A stretch of DNA of 64,000 nucleotides from Qipengyuania spongiae (GCF_026168555.1 NZ_CP092471.1:2180501-2244500); one strand, 5' to 3'; counted from the first letter of the stretch, positions 1 through 8,483 are shown. Made by a program: numbers and translations. The notes: generated by a model from the letters alone, not told the origin.

Positions 1-966
1 GCGCTGCTGCCCGCATTGTTCGGCAACGGCGCGTTGATGCTCGGCCTTCACGTGGCCTTCCTCGCGATCACCTTCTTCTTCGTCGCGCGCGGCGTTTCCG
101 GCGGAATCGAATGGGTGGCGACCTGGCTGATGCCCGCCTTCTTCATCCTGTTCGTCGCCATCACGTTTTACGGTGCCTTCACCGGCGGGTTCGACGAGGC
201 GGTGTCCTATCTCTTCACTGTGGATTTTTCCGCGCTGACCGGGCCGGTGATGCTGGCTGCCGTGGGGCAGGCGTTCTTCTCCCTGTCGCTCGGGGTCGCC
301 GGGATGATGACCTACGGCGCCTATGTCGGGCGCGACGTCAATCTCGCGGGCACCTCGGGAATCATCGCCGCCGCCGATTCGGCAGTCGCGCTGCTCGCCG
401 GGCTCTGCATCTTCCCGATCGTGTTCGCGGCGGGGCTGGAGGCGAATGCCGGCCCCGGCCTCATGTTCCAGAGCTTGCCGCGCGCCTTCCAGGACATTCC
501 GTTCGGGTCGGTGATCGGACTGCTGTTCTTCGTGATGGTGTTCTTCGCCGCGCTGACCAGTTCGATCTCGCTGCTCGAGGCGCCGACAGCATGGTTCAAG
601 GACCGCTTCCGCATGCCCCGACCGATCGCGACGGGCATCGTCGCCGGCGGCGCGATGGTGCTGGGCGGGTTCGCCGCCTGGTTCTTCGGCCAGCCGGTGC
701 CGGTCGTCTCCGGGATCGCCCTCTTCGACGGGCAGGACGTATTCTCGGTGCTCGACACTGCGACGAGCCGCATCTTGATGCCGATCGGTGCGATCATGAC
801 CTCGCTGTTCGTCGGCTGGGTCGCTTCGCGGCGCCTGATCGACAGCGAGAACGGCCTGTCCGGCGGCCTGCACCACACCTGGCTTTTCCTGGTGCGCTGG
901 GCGTGTCCGCTGGCGCTCGTGGTCATTCTGATCGTCGGAATCTTCCCCTCGATCGTAGGCGAATGA
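1..966 (+). CDS. Sodium-dependent transporter, NSS (SNF) family, 5' end cut by window
   Basis: This is the C-terminal 321 residues of a neurotransmitter:sodium symporter-family protein, which imports amino acids or similar solutes with Na+. About eight hydrophobic segments are visible, matching TM5-TM12 of the LeuT fold. A GQAFFSLSLG segment corresponds to the unwound TM6 substrate region, and ALTSSISLLE matches the TM8 sodium-site motif. The start lies before position 1, since the frame is open from the first base, and the usual length is about 440 residues. The gene ends with TGA at 964-966. The substrate cannot be read from this fragment. The family call is firm. Confidence 0.9.
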   Translation, partial: ALLPALFGNGALMLGLHVAFLAITFFFVARGVSGGIEWVATWLMPAFFILFVAITFYGAFTGGFDEAVSYLFTVDFSALTGPVMLAAVGQAFFSLSLGVAGMMTYGAYVGRDVNLAGTSGIIAAADSAVALLAGLCIFPIVFAAGLEANAGPGLMFQSLPRAFQDIPFGSVIGLLFFVMVFFAALTSSISLLEAPTAWFKDRFRMPRPIATGIVAGGAMVLGGFAAWFFGQPVPVVSGIALFDGQDVFSVLDTATSRILMPIGAIMTSLFVGWVASRRLIDSENGLSGGLHHTWLFLVRWACPLALVVILIVGIFPSIVGE

Positions 967-1070
967 AGATTTCGCTTTTGCGACAATGACACTGCGGATA
1001 AATCCCCGGCTTCTGGCTTGCTGAGCGGGATCGTCCCGCCCGGGGGCGTGAGAGGGGGCTCGCGGGCCAT

Positions 1071-2651
1071 ATGATCTTCGGAAGAGTTAAGCCGCTCGAT
1101 GCCATTCTGGCGACGGCGGAGAAGAAATCGCTGAAGCGCACGCTGGGCGGCTTTCAACTGATGCTGTTCGGCATCGGCTGCATCATCGGAACCGGCATCT
1201 TCGTGCTGACCTCCGCCGGCGCGCAAAAGGCGGGACCGGGCCTGATGCTGGCCTTCGCCATCGCCGGACTGGTCTGCATCGTCGCCGCGTTGTGCTATGC
1301 GGAAGTGGCGGCGATGATCCCGGTCGCAGGATCGGCCTACACTTACAGCTATGCTTCCGTCGGCGAATTTCTCGCGTGGACGGTAGGCTGGGCGCTGATC
1401 CTCGAATACGCCGTCGCGGCGAGCGCGGTGTCGGTCGGCTGGTCGGGTTATTTCTCCGGGACCATCCTCAACGAATTTCTCGGCATCAATCTGCCACCGT
1501 GGCTGGCGGCGGGGCCGCTGTGGCTCGGCGGTGCGCCCGGCGGTTTCATCAATCTCCCCGCGCTCGTGATCGCCCTGCTGGTGACCTGGCTGCTGATGAT
1601 CGGCACCAGCGAAAGTGCCAAGGTCAACGCGGTACTGGTCGCGATCAAGGTCACCGCGCTGACCCTCTTCGTCGCGCTTACGCTGACGAGCCCGGAATTC
1701 GACGTCGCCAAGTTCAATCCGTTCCTGCCGGCCGGGGTCTTCGGCGGCTTCGGCACCGGGCTGGGCGCGGTTGGCGCGGCGGCGACGATCTTCTTCGCCT
1801 ATGTCGGCTTCGACGCGGTGTCGACCGCTGCCGAGGAGACCAAGGATCCGCAGCGCAACGTGCCGTTCGGCCTGATCGGATCGCTGCTGTTCTGCACGGT
1901 GTTCTACATCCTGGTTGCGGCAGGCGCGATCGGGACGATCGGCGGGCAGCCGATCATGGGTCCGGGCGGTATTCCCTTCCCGGCCGGCTCGGAAGAGCTC
2001 GCCCGCCAGTGTGCGCTGCCGCTCTATTCCCAGGCGCTGGTCTGTTCTGACGAGGCACTGGCCCATGTCCTGCGCCAGATCGGCTTCTCCGGGATCGGCA
2101 ACGTGCTGGGCATTGCGGCCTTCCTCGCACTGCCTTCGGTTATCCTGGTGCTGATCTTCGCGCAGACCCGCATCTTCTTCGTGATGAGCCGTGACGGATT
2201 GCTGCCCGAGGGGCTCAGCAAGGTTCACCCGAAGTGGAAGACGCCGCACGTCGTCACCATGATAACGGGGCTGATCGTGGCGCTTGGCGCGGCCTTCATG
2301 CCGGTCGGCCTGCTGGCGGACTATGCCAATGCGGGCACGCTCTACGCCTTCTTCATGGTCGCCGTGGCAGTGATGGTGTTGCGGGTTAAGGACCCGGCGC
2401 GGCATCGCAGTTTCCGGATGCCGCTGGTCTGGGTGATCGCGCCGCTGACGCTGGCGGGCTGCCTTTTCCTCTACCTCAACCTGCCGCTGATCGCGATTCT
2501 GGTTCTGCCGGTCTGGGGCCTGATCGGGCTGGTGATCTATTTCGCATACAGCCGCAGTCGCAGCCACCTGGGACGCGGCGTGGTCGAGGTGGTGGACGAT
2601 GTGGCCGGTATCGAGACCACGGTTCCGATCGATCCGCCGCCCGCTTCCTGA
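1071..2651 (+). CDS. APC-superfamily amino acid permease (cationic amino acid transporter type)
   Basis: A 526-residue inner-membrane permease of the amino acid-polyamine-organocation superfamily, with about 12 hydrophobic segments. The opening FGRVKPLDAILATAEKK and the TM1 motif GIGCIIGTGIFVLT (about residues 37-50) are typical of bacterial CAT/YfnA-like carriers. TM6 contains FFAYVGFDAVSTAAEET, also conserved in this subfamily. The ATG at 1071 fits the conserved N-terminus, although the purine-rich stretch upstream (about 1051-1056) is a little far for a Shine-Dalgarno. The gene follows the NSS transporter after about 100 bases and ends at a bidirectional terminator. The substrate is probably an amino acid, by family only. 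Confidence 0.92.
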   Translation: MIFGRVKPLDAILATAEKKSLKRTLGGFQLMLFGIGCIIGTGIFVLTSAGAQKAGPGLMLAFAIAGLVCIVAALCYAEVAAMIPVAGSAYTYSYASVGEFLAWTVGWALILEYAVAASAVSVGWSGYFSGTILNEFLGINLPPWLAAGPLWLGGAPGGFINLPALVIALLVTWLLMIGTSESAKVNAVLVAIKVTALTLFVALTLTSPEFDVAKFNPFLPAGVFGGFGTGLGAVGAAATIFFAYVGFDAVSTAAEETKDPQRNVPFGLIGSLLFCTVFYILVAAGAIGTIGGQPIMGPGGIPFPAGSEELARQCALPLYSQALVCSDEALAHVLRQIGFSGIGNVLGIAAFLALPSVILVLIFAQTRIFFVMSRDGLLPEGLSKVHPKWKTPHVVTMITGLIVALGAAFMPVGLLADYANAGTLYAFFMVAVAVMVLRVKDPARHRSFRMPLVWVIAPLTLAGCLFLYLNLPLIAILVLPVWGLIGLVIYFAYSRSRSHLGRGVVEVVDDVAGIETTVPIDPPPAS

Positions 2652-2674
2652 GGCGACTGATCCTCCAGATACAA

Positions 2675-2702
2675 AAAGGGCCGCCTCGATGGGCGGCCCT
2701 TT
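2675..2702. terminator. Bidirectional intrinsic terminator between convergent genes
   Basis: A perfect 11-bp inverted repeat (AAAGGGCCGCC / GGCGGCCCTTT) with a 6-base loop. T residues follow on the plus strand, and a run of T appears when read on the minus strand. It separates the permease (ends 2651) from the convergent split-barrel gene (ends 2722). Confidence 0.85.
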
Positions 2703-2721
2703 GCATTGGTGGGTTTTGGGA

Positions 2722-3207
2722 TCAGAGATCGGCGCGCTTGACGTGCTGTTCCTCTGCATCCCCGTGAACGTTCATGCCCAGCGCCATCTTGGCAGTGTCG
2801 AGGAGGCCCATCTCGCCATCCCAGATCTCGGCCTGGCCCAAGTCCATCCGCATGAAGAAGATGTTGGGATCGTCCTTGCCGCCTTCGTACCAGGCTTCGA
2901 CGAAGTTATTCCAGAATTGCTCGAAGCGCTCGCGACTGGTTTCTTCGGTGAGCGTCCCGTTGAAGCGGGCATACATGTCGTGGCCCTTGCCCTGAAATGT
3001 CGCCGTGGCCGCGCCCAGCGCGCAGAAGTCGCTGTTGCGGTGCGTGAAGAACCAGATCGAGCTGTTGGCATCCTTGTCGAGTTGCGGGCTCATCGGAACC
3101 GCAGTGCCGGGCTTTCCGTCGAGTTGCAGAAACAGGAAGGGCGAGTCGGCGAGCGACTTCCAGAATTTCTTCTTCAGCTTCTCCGGATCGCCTTCATTGT
3201 ACTTCAT
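2722..3207 (-). CDS. Pyridoxamine 5'-phosphate oxidase-like general stress protein (FMN split barrel)
   Basis: 161 residues resembling the general-stress-protein-26 group of the PPOX/FMN-binding split-barrel superfamily. Family features seen are an N-terminal helix followed by SPFLFLQL, then the strand SSIWFFTHRNSDFC and the segment ATATFQGKGHDMYARFNGT. Such proteins bind flavin or deazaflavin cofactors and are cytosolic; the substrate is unknown. The ATG at 3207 is preceded by AGGAG at good spacing. It is convergent with the permease and divergent from imuA, with 136 bases between it and imuA. Confidence 0.85.
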   Translation of the reverse strand: MKYNEGDPEKLKKKFWKSLADSPFLFLQLDGKPGTAVPMSPQLDKDANSSIWFFTHRNSDFCALGAATATFQGKGHDMYARFNGTLTEETSRERFEQFWNNFVEAWYEGGKDDPNIFFMRMDLGQAEIWDGEMGLLDTAKMALGMNVHGDAEEQHVKRADL

Positions 3208-3306
3208 CGCGTATCTCCTGTTCGCGTGGGGTTTGCTCCATCAATGAACCAGAGGCGGGTCGGGTCCCGACGAGGTTTCGTTCTGCGGGAAAGTGTCTGG
3301 CCATCG

Positions 3307-3335
3307 TTGCGAATCGCGAAGTGATGGAACATAAG
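3307..3335 (+). promoter_or_regulatory. Predicted sigma70 promoter of imuA, probably leaderless
   Basis: A -35-like TTGCGA at 3307-3312 is followed by a 17-base spacer and a -10-like CATAAG at 3330-3335. Only eight bases separate the -10 from the imuA ATG (3344), so transcription should begin at or within a couple of bases of the start codon. The geometry matches the promoter at 7201-7229. The hexamers are seen directly; the start site is inferred. Confidence 0.55.
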
Positions 3336-3341
3336 AGGAAC
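3327..3341 (+). promoter_or_regulatory. LexA operator (SOS box) of imuAB
   Basis: GAACATAAGAGGAAC is an exact match to GAAC-N7-GAAC, the reverse complement of the alphaproteobacterial LexA site GTTC-N7-GTTC. It covers the -10 element and ends two bases before the imuA ATG. ImuAB cassettes are established LexA targets, which supports the call. Confidence 0.9.
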
Positions 3342-3343
3342 AA

Positions 3344-4123
3344 ATGAGTCGTTCCGCCATGCCTTTCGAGACCCTCTCCCAAACCTGCGATGTGGCTGCG
3401 CTGGCCGCACGGCGCAGCACGCGCTGGCGGACCGGGTTGGCCGCGGTCCAGGGGGCACCGTGCCACAGCGAGATTTTCGCTTCGGGGCGGGAGGCGAGCG
3501 GCGCGGGGGCGGCGCTGGCGCTGGCGCTCGACGACTGGCACCATGCCCCGCGCGGGGAAGGGCAGGAGGCGGAAGACCGCCGCGCGGTGCTGTGGGTACA
3601 GACGCGTGAGGCGGTGCGGATCGGCGGCGTTCCCTATCGCCCAGGCCTCCCGCGCGATCTGCGTCACCGGGTGATCCATGTTCTGGCGGAAAGAACGGAA
3701 GATGCGCTGTTCGCTCTGGAGGAAGGGGTGCGCTGCCGCGAGGTCGCTTTCGTGATCGGCGAAGTAGCAGGTAATCCCAAAACGCTGGATTTCACTGCCT
3801 CGCGCCGCCTGACGCTGTCGGCACAGCGTCATGGCGTGCCACTTTATCTCGTCCGGCTCGATGCCGTGCATGACCTGTCTTCGGCGCGGATGCGGTGGGA
3901 TGTGGTGGCGAGCCCGTCGCCCGCTCCACGCTGGAACGCTGCCGCGCCAGGAACGCCGTCGTGGCGGGCCGAGCTTTTCCGCGCGCGAGGCCATGCGCCC
4001 GGGCAATGGGTTCTGCGCGGCGAGGGAAGCCGCCTGCTGGCGGAGCGCGCCGAGAGCGGGGAGGCCAACCACGGATGGGCGGCGGGACTGCACCCGGCAC
4101 GTCCCTCCGCAACGGGACGATGA
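3344..4123 (+). CDS. imuA: Mutasome accessory protein ImuA (RecA/SulA-like)
   Basis: 259 residues. ImuA proteins are RecA-related accessory factors that work with the inactive Y-family protein ImuB and the polymerase DnaE2 in damage-induced mutagenesis. A RecA-like core is suggested by HSEIFASGREASGAGAALAL, VLWVQTREAVRIGG and EVAFVIGEVAGNP (about residues 40-150). There is no intact Walker A, as usual for ImuA. The ATG at 3344 lies two bases after a LexA box, and the stop overlaps the imuB start (ATGA at 4120-4123). The family assignment rests on sequence style plus the direct imuB coupling. Confidence 0.9.
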   Translation: MSRSAMPFETLSQTCDVAALAARRSTRWRTGLAAVQGAPCHSEIFASGREASGAGAALALALDDWHHAPRGEGQEAEDRRAVLWVQTREAVRIGGVPYRPGLPRDLRHRVIHVLAERTEDALFALEEGVRCREVAFVIGEVAGNPKTLDFTASRRLTLSAQRHGVPLYLVRLDAVHDLSSARMRWDVVASPSPAPRWNAAAPGTPSWRAELFRARGHAPGQWVLRGEGSRLLAERAESGEANHGWAAGLHPARPSATGR

Positions 4124-5739
4124 GCGGGTTGGCAGCGGAGGAAGCGGGAGCAGGGGTAACAGGCGCAGGCAAGCCGCAAACCCGATCACGCCGCCGCATC
4201 CTGTCCATCTGGCTGTGCTCTCTGGCGATGGATCGCTGGCGAGCGGTCAACGATGCCCTCGACGATCCGCGCCCTCTCGTCCTCATCGCCGATACGGCGC
4301 ACGGCCCCCGCATTGAAGCGGTGAGCGCGGCCGGCGCGGCGGCAGGCGCGCGGCGCGGCATGATGCTGGCCGATGCCCGCACCCTGTGCCCCGGCATCGC
4401 CACCGCGCCCTTCGATCCGGCCGGCGATCTGGACTTTCTGGAGAAGCTCGCGATCTGGGCGATGCGCTGGGGCCCATGGTCGGCAATGGACGCGCCCGAT
4501 GGGCTGCTGGTCGATGTCACCGCCGTGCCGCACCTGTTCGGAGGAGAGGAGCGGCTGCTGGCAGATGTCCATACCGCTTTCGCGCGGCGCAACCTAGCGA
4601 TCCGCAGTGCGATTGCGCCGACCGCCGGAGCAGCTTGGGCGCTGGCGCATTTCGGGCCGGAACGCACGATTTTGGAAGATCTCCACGACATGAAGGCCCG
4701 CCTTGCCGACCTGCCGGTGGCGGCCCTGCGGCTCGACGAAGATGTGACGGGGGTGCTCCGTCGCCTCGGTCTCAAGCGGCTCGGCGAACTGACCGGCGTT
4801 CAGGACGCGGGCGGCGGCCGCGACGCGATCCAGCGCCGTTTCCGCAATCGTCGATCACCTGCCGCCAATCCGCTGATCCGTCTCGACCAGCTCCTCGGCC
4901 GCGTTCCCGAACCTCTGTTGCCGGTCATTCCCCGGCAGATGCCGCTGGTCCAGCGCCGGTTGATGGAGCCCATCCGCCATCGCGCGCTGCTCGATCAGGT
5001 GATGCGCGATCTCGCGCTCGACATGGTGCGCGAGCTGGAAGGCCGGGCGGAAGGAGCGCGGCGGCTCGAACTGGGCCTGTGGCGGGTCGACGGGGAGGTG
5101 GTGCTTCGCCGTCTCGAATTCGCCGCTGCCACGCGCGATGCCGACCATATATGCCGGCTGTTCTCCGCCCGGCTTGACGATGTCGAAGCGGGGTTCGGGA
5201 TCGAGATGGTGCGCTTGCGAGCAAGCTGGGCCGAGCCGCTTTCGCTGGAGCAGGAGGATTTCGAGGCGGCGGCGGCGTATCACGGCACCTCGCTCGCGAC
5301 CTGCATCGACAGGCTCACTGTCAGGCTGGGCGCGAAGGCTGTCCGTCGCCCGGTGCCCTTTGCCAGCCACATCCCCGAACGCGCGCAGCAATGGCAGCCG
5401 CCCCTAGGGCCTGAGCGGAGTTCGCAAGCAATCTTCGAATTCCACGACAGGCCGCTGAAGATGCTGGAGAAAAGCGAGTGTATCGCCGTGCTATATGCCA
5501 CGCCCGACGGCTATCCCAAGCGCTTCCGCTGGCGCGGCGCAGTGCATGAGGTGGCACGTGTCGAAGGGCCCGAACGGATCGCGCCCGAATGGTGGCGCGA
5601 ACGCGGCAATGCGCGTTTGCGCGACTACTACCGGATCGAGGACGAGACGGGTCGGCGCTACTGGATATACCGGCAGGGGCTGATCGGCGACGGGCGGGGC
5701 GGGGCGCCCGCCTGGTATCTGCACGGATTATGCGCCTGA
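4120..5739 (+). CDS. imuB: ImuB, catalytically inactive Y-family polymerase homologue
   Basis: 539 residues from the ATG that overlaps the imuA stop; the frame is open further upstream but that part lies inside imuA. ImuB bridges DnaE2, ImuA and the beta clamp. The protein has a Y-family layout, but the metal-binding DxD of motif I is replaced by ILSIWLCSLAMDRW (about residues 27-40). The SxDE-type motif III is replaced by GLLVDVTAVPHLFGGEE. This is the usual ImuB signature of lost polymerase activity. The C-terminal block DRPLKMLEKSE, FRWRGAVHEV and RRYWIYRQG is conserved in ImuB. It is translationally coupled to imuA. dnaE2 is not adjacent but lies about 4.2 kb downstream. Confidence 0.95.
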   Translation: MSGLAAEEAGAGVTGAGKPQTRSRRRILSIWLCSLAMDRWRAVNDALDDPRPLVLIADTAHGPRIEAVSAAGAAAGARRGMMLADARTLCPGIATAPFDPAGDLDFLEKLAIWAMRWGPWSAMDAPDGLLVDVTAVPHLFGGEERLLADVHTAFARRNLAIRSAIAPTAGAAWALAHFGPERTILEDLHDMKARLADLPVAALRLDEDVTGVLRRLGLKRLGELTGVQDAGGGRDAIQRRFRNRRSPAANPLIRLDQLLGRVPEPLLPVIPRQMPLVQRRLMEPIRHRALLDQVMRDLALDMVRELEGRAEGARRLELGLWRVDGEVVLRRLEFAAATRDADHICRLFSARLDDVEAGFGIEMVRLRASWAEPLSLEQEDFEAAAAYHGTSLATCIDRLTVRLGAKAVRRPVPFASHIPERAQQWQPPLGPERSSQAIFEFHDRPLKMLEKSECIAVLYATPDGYPKRFRWRGAVHEVARVEGPERIAPEWWRERGNARLRDYYRIEDETGRRYWIYRQGLIGDGRGGAPAWYLHGLCA

Positions 5740-5793
5740 CCGGCGAGCGGGGAGCGTGGTTCGCCCTCGGCCCGCCGATACGCGGAGCGGGCG

Positions 5794-6621
5794 TCAGTTC
5801 CGCCCGAGGAAATCAAGCAGATCGTCACCCAACCGTTCAGTCTGCGTGGCAAAGACGGCATGCGGCTCGCCGTCATATTCGATCAGTCTGGCGCCCGGCA
5901 CCTTCTCGGCGACCTGCCGCCCGGTCGCATCGATTGGAACGGTCTCGTCCTTGGTGCCATGGATCACTAGTGTCGGCACGTTGAAGCTCGACAGGTCGGG
6001 GCGGAAATCGGTGGTGGCGAAGGCGGCGGCAGACTGGAGCGTCGCGTACTGGCTGGCCATCATCGTGGTCGTCCACGCCCAATGCTTCTCCTCGTCGTAC
6101 ACCTTGTCACGCAGAACGCCGTCACCGTAAAAATCCTTGAAGAAGCCGGTGAAGAAATGGCGGAAGTTGGTCTTCATCCCCTCGGTCATTTCGTCGAAGG
6201 TCGATTGCGGCACGCCGTCCGGATTGTCATCGGTCTTCAGCATGTAGGGCACGACCGAACTGACCAGCACCGCCTGCGTCACCCCCTTGCCCGAATGGCG
6301 CGACATGTAGCGGGCAATTTCGCCGCCGCCCATGGAGAAGCCGACCAAAGCGACGTTCTCGGTCGCGCCGGTTTCCTTCATGACGTCGGCCAGATCGTCA
6401 GAGAAGGTATCGTAGTCGTAACCAGACGGCGCGTGGTCTGAGCGCCCGAAACCGCGGCGGTCGTAAGCGATCGCGCGATAGCCGTTGTCGGCCAGCTTCA
6501 TCATGATCGGGTCCCAGCTGTCGGCCGAAAGGGGCCAGCCATGAATCAGGATCACCGGGCGGCCTTGTCCCAGCTCCTTGTAGCGCAAGCGAGTTCCGTC
6601 ACGGGTCGTAAGATTGGGCAC
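5794..6621 (-). CDS. Alpha/beta hydrolase (non-heme haloperoxidase/arylesterase type)
   Basis: 275 residues from a GTG at 6621, chosen because AAGGAG sits six bases upstream and family members begin near this point (xLTTRDGTRLRYKELG). A longer frame to 6657 lacks a good ribosome-binding site. The family motifs are the oxyanion-hole segment LIHGWPLSADSW, the nucleophile elbow GFSMGG (Ser), an acid in HGTKDETVP and a catalytic His in GEPHAVF. Members annotated as chloroperoxidases usually act as esterases or perhydrolases, and the true substrate is unknown. It lies convergent to imuB inside the mutasome island, on the opposite strand. Confidence 0.92.
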   Translation of the reverse strand: MPNLTTRDGTRLRYKELGQGRPVILIHGWPLSADSWDPIMMKLADNGYRAIAYDRRGFGRSDHAPSGYDYDTFSDDLADVMKETGATENVALVGFSMGGGEIARYMSRHSGKGVTQAVLVSSVVPYMLKTDDNPDGVPQSTFDEMTEGMKTNFRHFFTGFFKDFYGDGVLRDKVYDEEKHWAWTTTMMASQYATLQSAAAFATTDFRPDLSSFNVPTLVIHGTKDETVPIDATGRQVAEKVPGARLIEYDGEPHAVFATQTERLGDDLLDFLGRN

Positions 6622-6713
6622 GGGGGTCTCCTTGGAAGGTTGCGAATATGCTTTCACAACATTGGGGGAGTTCCTTGCGTTCCGCGATTATTGTCGGCGA
6701 GTATGCTGCCGCG

Positions 6714-7100
6714 TCACTCGCAGTCGACGAGCGTCAGGCGTCCTTCGCGCCGCCGGCCCATGGGGATTCGGCCGAAATTCGCCACCGACTGCTCTCGCTC
6801 CTCGACCATTTCGGCGGTGCGGCGAATGATTTCGAGCGGGATGGGCCGGTCGAACTGGAGGCCACAGCTGCCCGGCCTCGACCACATCACCCGGCAATAT
6901 TGCTCCTCGTCCGACCAGGCGAGGAAGCCGGAGGTGCCGGTTATCGGAAGGTTGCTGCCTTCGAAACGCGCGCCGGTCTGCGAGAGGTCTGACAGGCGCC
7001 CGTCGCGGTTTCCGCCGGTCATGCGCAGACGCGCGGCTGTGTCGATGACCCAGCGTTGAACCTTGCGTCGGTCAGCTCCGACAGCGTGATGGTGCGACAT
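6714..7100 (-). CDS. PilZ-domain protein
   Basis: 128 residues from the ATG at 7100, preceded by AAGGA nine bases upstream. An upstream TTG (7154) gives only low-complexity sequence and is disfavoured. Cyclic-di-GMP-binding PilZ features are present: an arginine cluster DRRKVQRW near the N-terminus and the DxSxxG-type motif DLSQTGARFEG about 25 residues later. A short beta-barrel-like domain (FLAWSDEEQYCRVMWSRPGSCGLQF) follows. No output domain is attached. It is divergent from the radical-SAM gene, so the LexA box at 7219-7233 lies in their shared upstream region. Confidence 0.85.
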   Translation of the reverse strand: MSHHHAVGADRRKVQRWVIDTAARLRMTGGNRDGRLSDLSQTGARFEGSNLPITGTSGFLAWSDEEQYCRVMWSRPGSCGLQFDRPIPLEIIRRTAEMVEEREQSVANFGRIPMGRRREGRLTLVDCE

Positions 7101-7200
7101 TGTCCCGTATCCTTGTCCCGCGCCTTTCGCAGAACGAAGTGAAACCTTGGCCAATCGACATGGTTAATTCCCAACACCCTTTCGCGGATCAAAAGAATCC

Positions 7201-7229
7201 TTGGCGACAAGGGCGAGAGAACATATAAG
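7201..7229 (+). promoter_or_regulatory. Predicted sigma70 promoter of the radical-SAM/udgX/dnaE2 unit, probably leaderless
   Basis: TTGGCG (7201-7206), a 17-base spacer and TATAAG (7224-7229) form a good -35/-10 pair. The ATG at 7236 begins only six bases after the -10, so the transcript is predicted to start at the start codon itself. The AAGG that looks like a Shine-Dalgarno at 7227-7230 would then not be transcribed. The spacing is the same as in the imuA promoter. Confidence 0.6.
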
Positions 7230-7233
7230 GAAC
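7219..7233 (+). promoter_or_regulatory. LexA operator upstream of the radical-SAM/udgX/dnaE2 unit
   Basis: GAACATATAAGGAAC is an exact GAAC-N7-GAAC match. It is identical to the imuA box at 13 of 15 positions and, like it, ends two bases before the ATG. It overlaps the -10 TATAAG, so bound LexA should block the promoter. It may also affect the divergent PilZ gene. Confidence 0.88.
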
Positions 7234-7235
7234 AT

Positions 7236-8483
7236 ATGGCTTCGCAGACCATCCTTCAAAAGCTGGAGATTCTCGCCGATGCGGCGAAATACGATGCCTC
7301 CTGCGCCTCGTCCGGCACGGCGAAAAAGAACTCGCTCGGATCGGCGAAGGGTATCGGTTCGACCGAAGGAATGGGGATCTGTCATGCCTATGCGCCGGAT
7401 GGGCGCTGCATCTCGCTGCTCAAGATATTGCTGACCAATCACTGCGTGTTCGACTGCCATTATTGCGTCAACCGCAAGAGCTCGAATGTGGCGCGCGCGC
7501 GGTTCACGCCGCAGGAGGTCGTCGATCTGACGCTGGCGTTCTACCGGCGCAATTATATCGAGGGGTTGTTCCTTTCCTCGGGCATCGTCAAAAATTCGAA
7601 CCACACGATGGAACAGATCGTCGAAGTCGCCCGCATTCTGCGGGAAGAGCATGATTTTCGCGGTTACATTCATCTCAAGACCATTCCCGAGGCGGATGCC
7701 GAGATCGTCCATCAGGCGGGGCTCTATGCCGATCGCGTTTCGATCAATGTCGAACTGCCGACCGATGCGGGCCTGACCCGCCTCGCGCCTGATAAGGACG
7801 CCCGCCAGATCGAAGGCGCGATGGGCAATGTGAGAAGCGATCTTGCCGAGGCGAAGGATGCGAAGAAGCGGTTCCGCCACGCTCCGCGCTTCGCGCCTGC
7901 CGGGCAGTCGACCCAGATGATCGTCGGCGCCGACGCGGCGACCGATGCGGATATCGTCGGCAAGGCGAGCAGGCTCTACGACAATTTCCGTCTACGCCGA
8001 GTATATTACAGCGCGTTCAGCCCGATTCCGGATGCAAGCGCCGTGCTGCCGCTGAAACGTCCTCCGCTGATTCGCGAGCATCGCTTGTACCAGTCCGACT
8101 GGCTGATGCGCTTCTATGGCTACAAGCCGACCGAGGTGATGCAAGCGACCGAAGCGGACGGCAATCTGCCGCTCGACATCGATCCCAAGCTCGCCTGGGC
8201 GCTCAAGTTTCGCGACAGCTTTCCGGTCGACGTCAACCGCGCGACCAAGGAACAATTGCTGCGCGTGCCTGGGCTGGGGGTAAAAGCGGTCCACAAGATC
8301 CTTGCAAGCCGGCGGCACCGCACGCTGCGGCTCGACGATGTGGCGCGGCTGACCCTCTCGATCACCAAGGTGCGACCGTTCATCTGCACGGTCGACTGGC
8401 GCCCCGTGATGCTGACCGATCGCGCCGATCTTCGCAGTCTGCTTGCGCCTCGGACTGAGCAGCTCGAACTGTTCGCAGCATGA
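7236..8483 (+). CDS. Putative DNA modification/repair radical SAM protein (UDG-linked, SplB-like)
   Basis: 415 residues. The radical SAM [4Fe-4S] motif is a CxxxCxxC with C70, C74 and C77 inside HCVFDCHYC. The C-terminal part (about residues 325-370) has a helix-hairpin-helix DNA-binding motif, NRATKEQLLRVPGLGVKAVHKIL. The protein matches the family described as a radical SAM protein linked to a uracil-DNA glycosylase-like partner, related to spore photoproduct lyase. The lesion it acts on is not known. The stop overlaps the next gene by four bases (ATGA at 8480-8483), so the two are translationally coupled. The LexA-controlled promoter directly upstream argues for induction by DNA damage. 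Confidence 0.9.
   Translation: MASQTILQKLEILADAAKYDASCASSGTAKKNSLGSAKGIGSTEGMGICHAYAPDGRCISLLKILLTNHCVFDCHYCVNRKSSNVARARFTPQEVVDLTLAFYRRNYIEGLFLSSGIVKNSNHTMEQIVEVARILREEHDFRGYIHLKTIPEADAEIVHQAGLYADRVSINVELPTDAGLTRLAPDKDARQIEGAMGNVRSDLAEAKDAKKRFRHAPRFAPAGQSTQMIVGADAATDADIVGKASRLYDNFRLRRVYYSAFSPIPDASAVLPLKRPPLIREHRLYQSDWLMRFYGYKPTEVMQATEADGNLPLDIDPKLAWALKFRDSFPVDVNRATKEQLLRVPGLGVKAVHKILASRRHRTLRLDDVARLTLSITKVRPFICTVDWRPVMLTDRADLRSLLAPRTEQLELFAA

Noticed and set aside
1025..1039. GCGGGA-TCG-TCCCGC hairpin before the permease gene
   Set aside because: Perfect but short (6 bp) and followed by GC-rich sequence without a T-tract; not enough to call a terminator or riboswitch.
321..2759. Long minus-strand open frame antisense to both transporters
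   Set aside because: Arg/Gln/His-rich low-complexity translation without domains; a mirror of GC-rich codon usage in the two clear membrane proteins on the plus strand.
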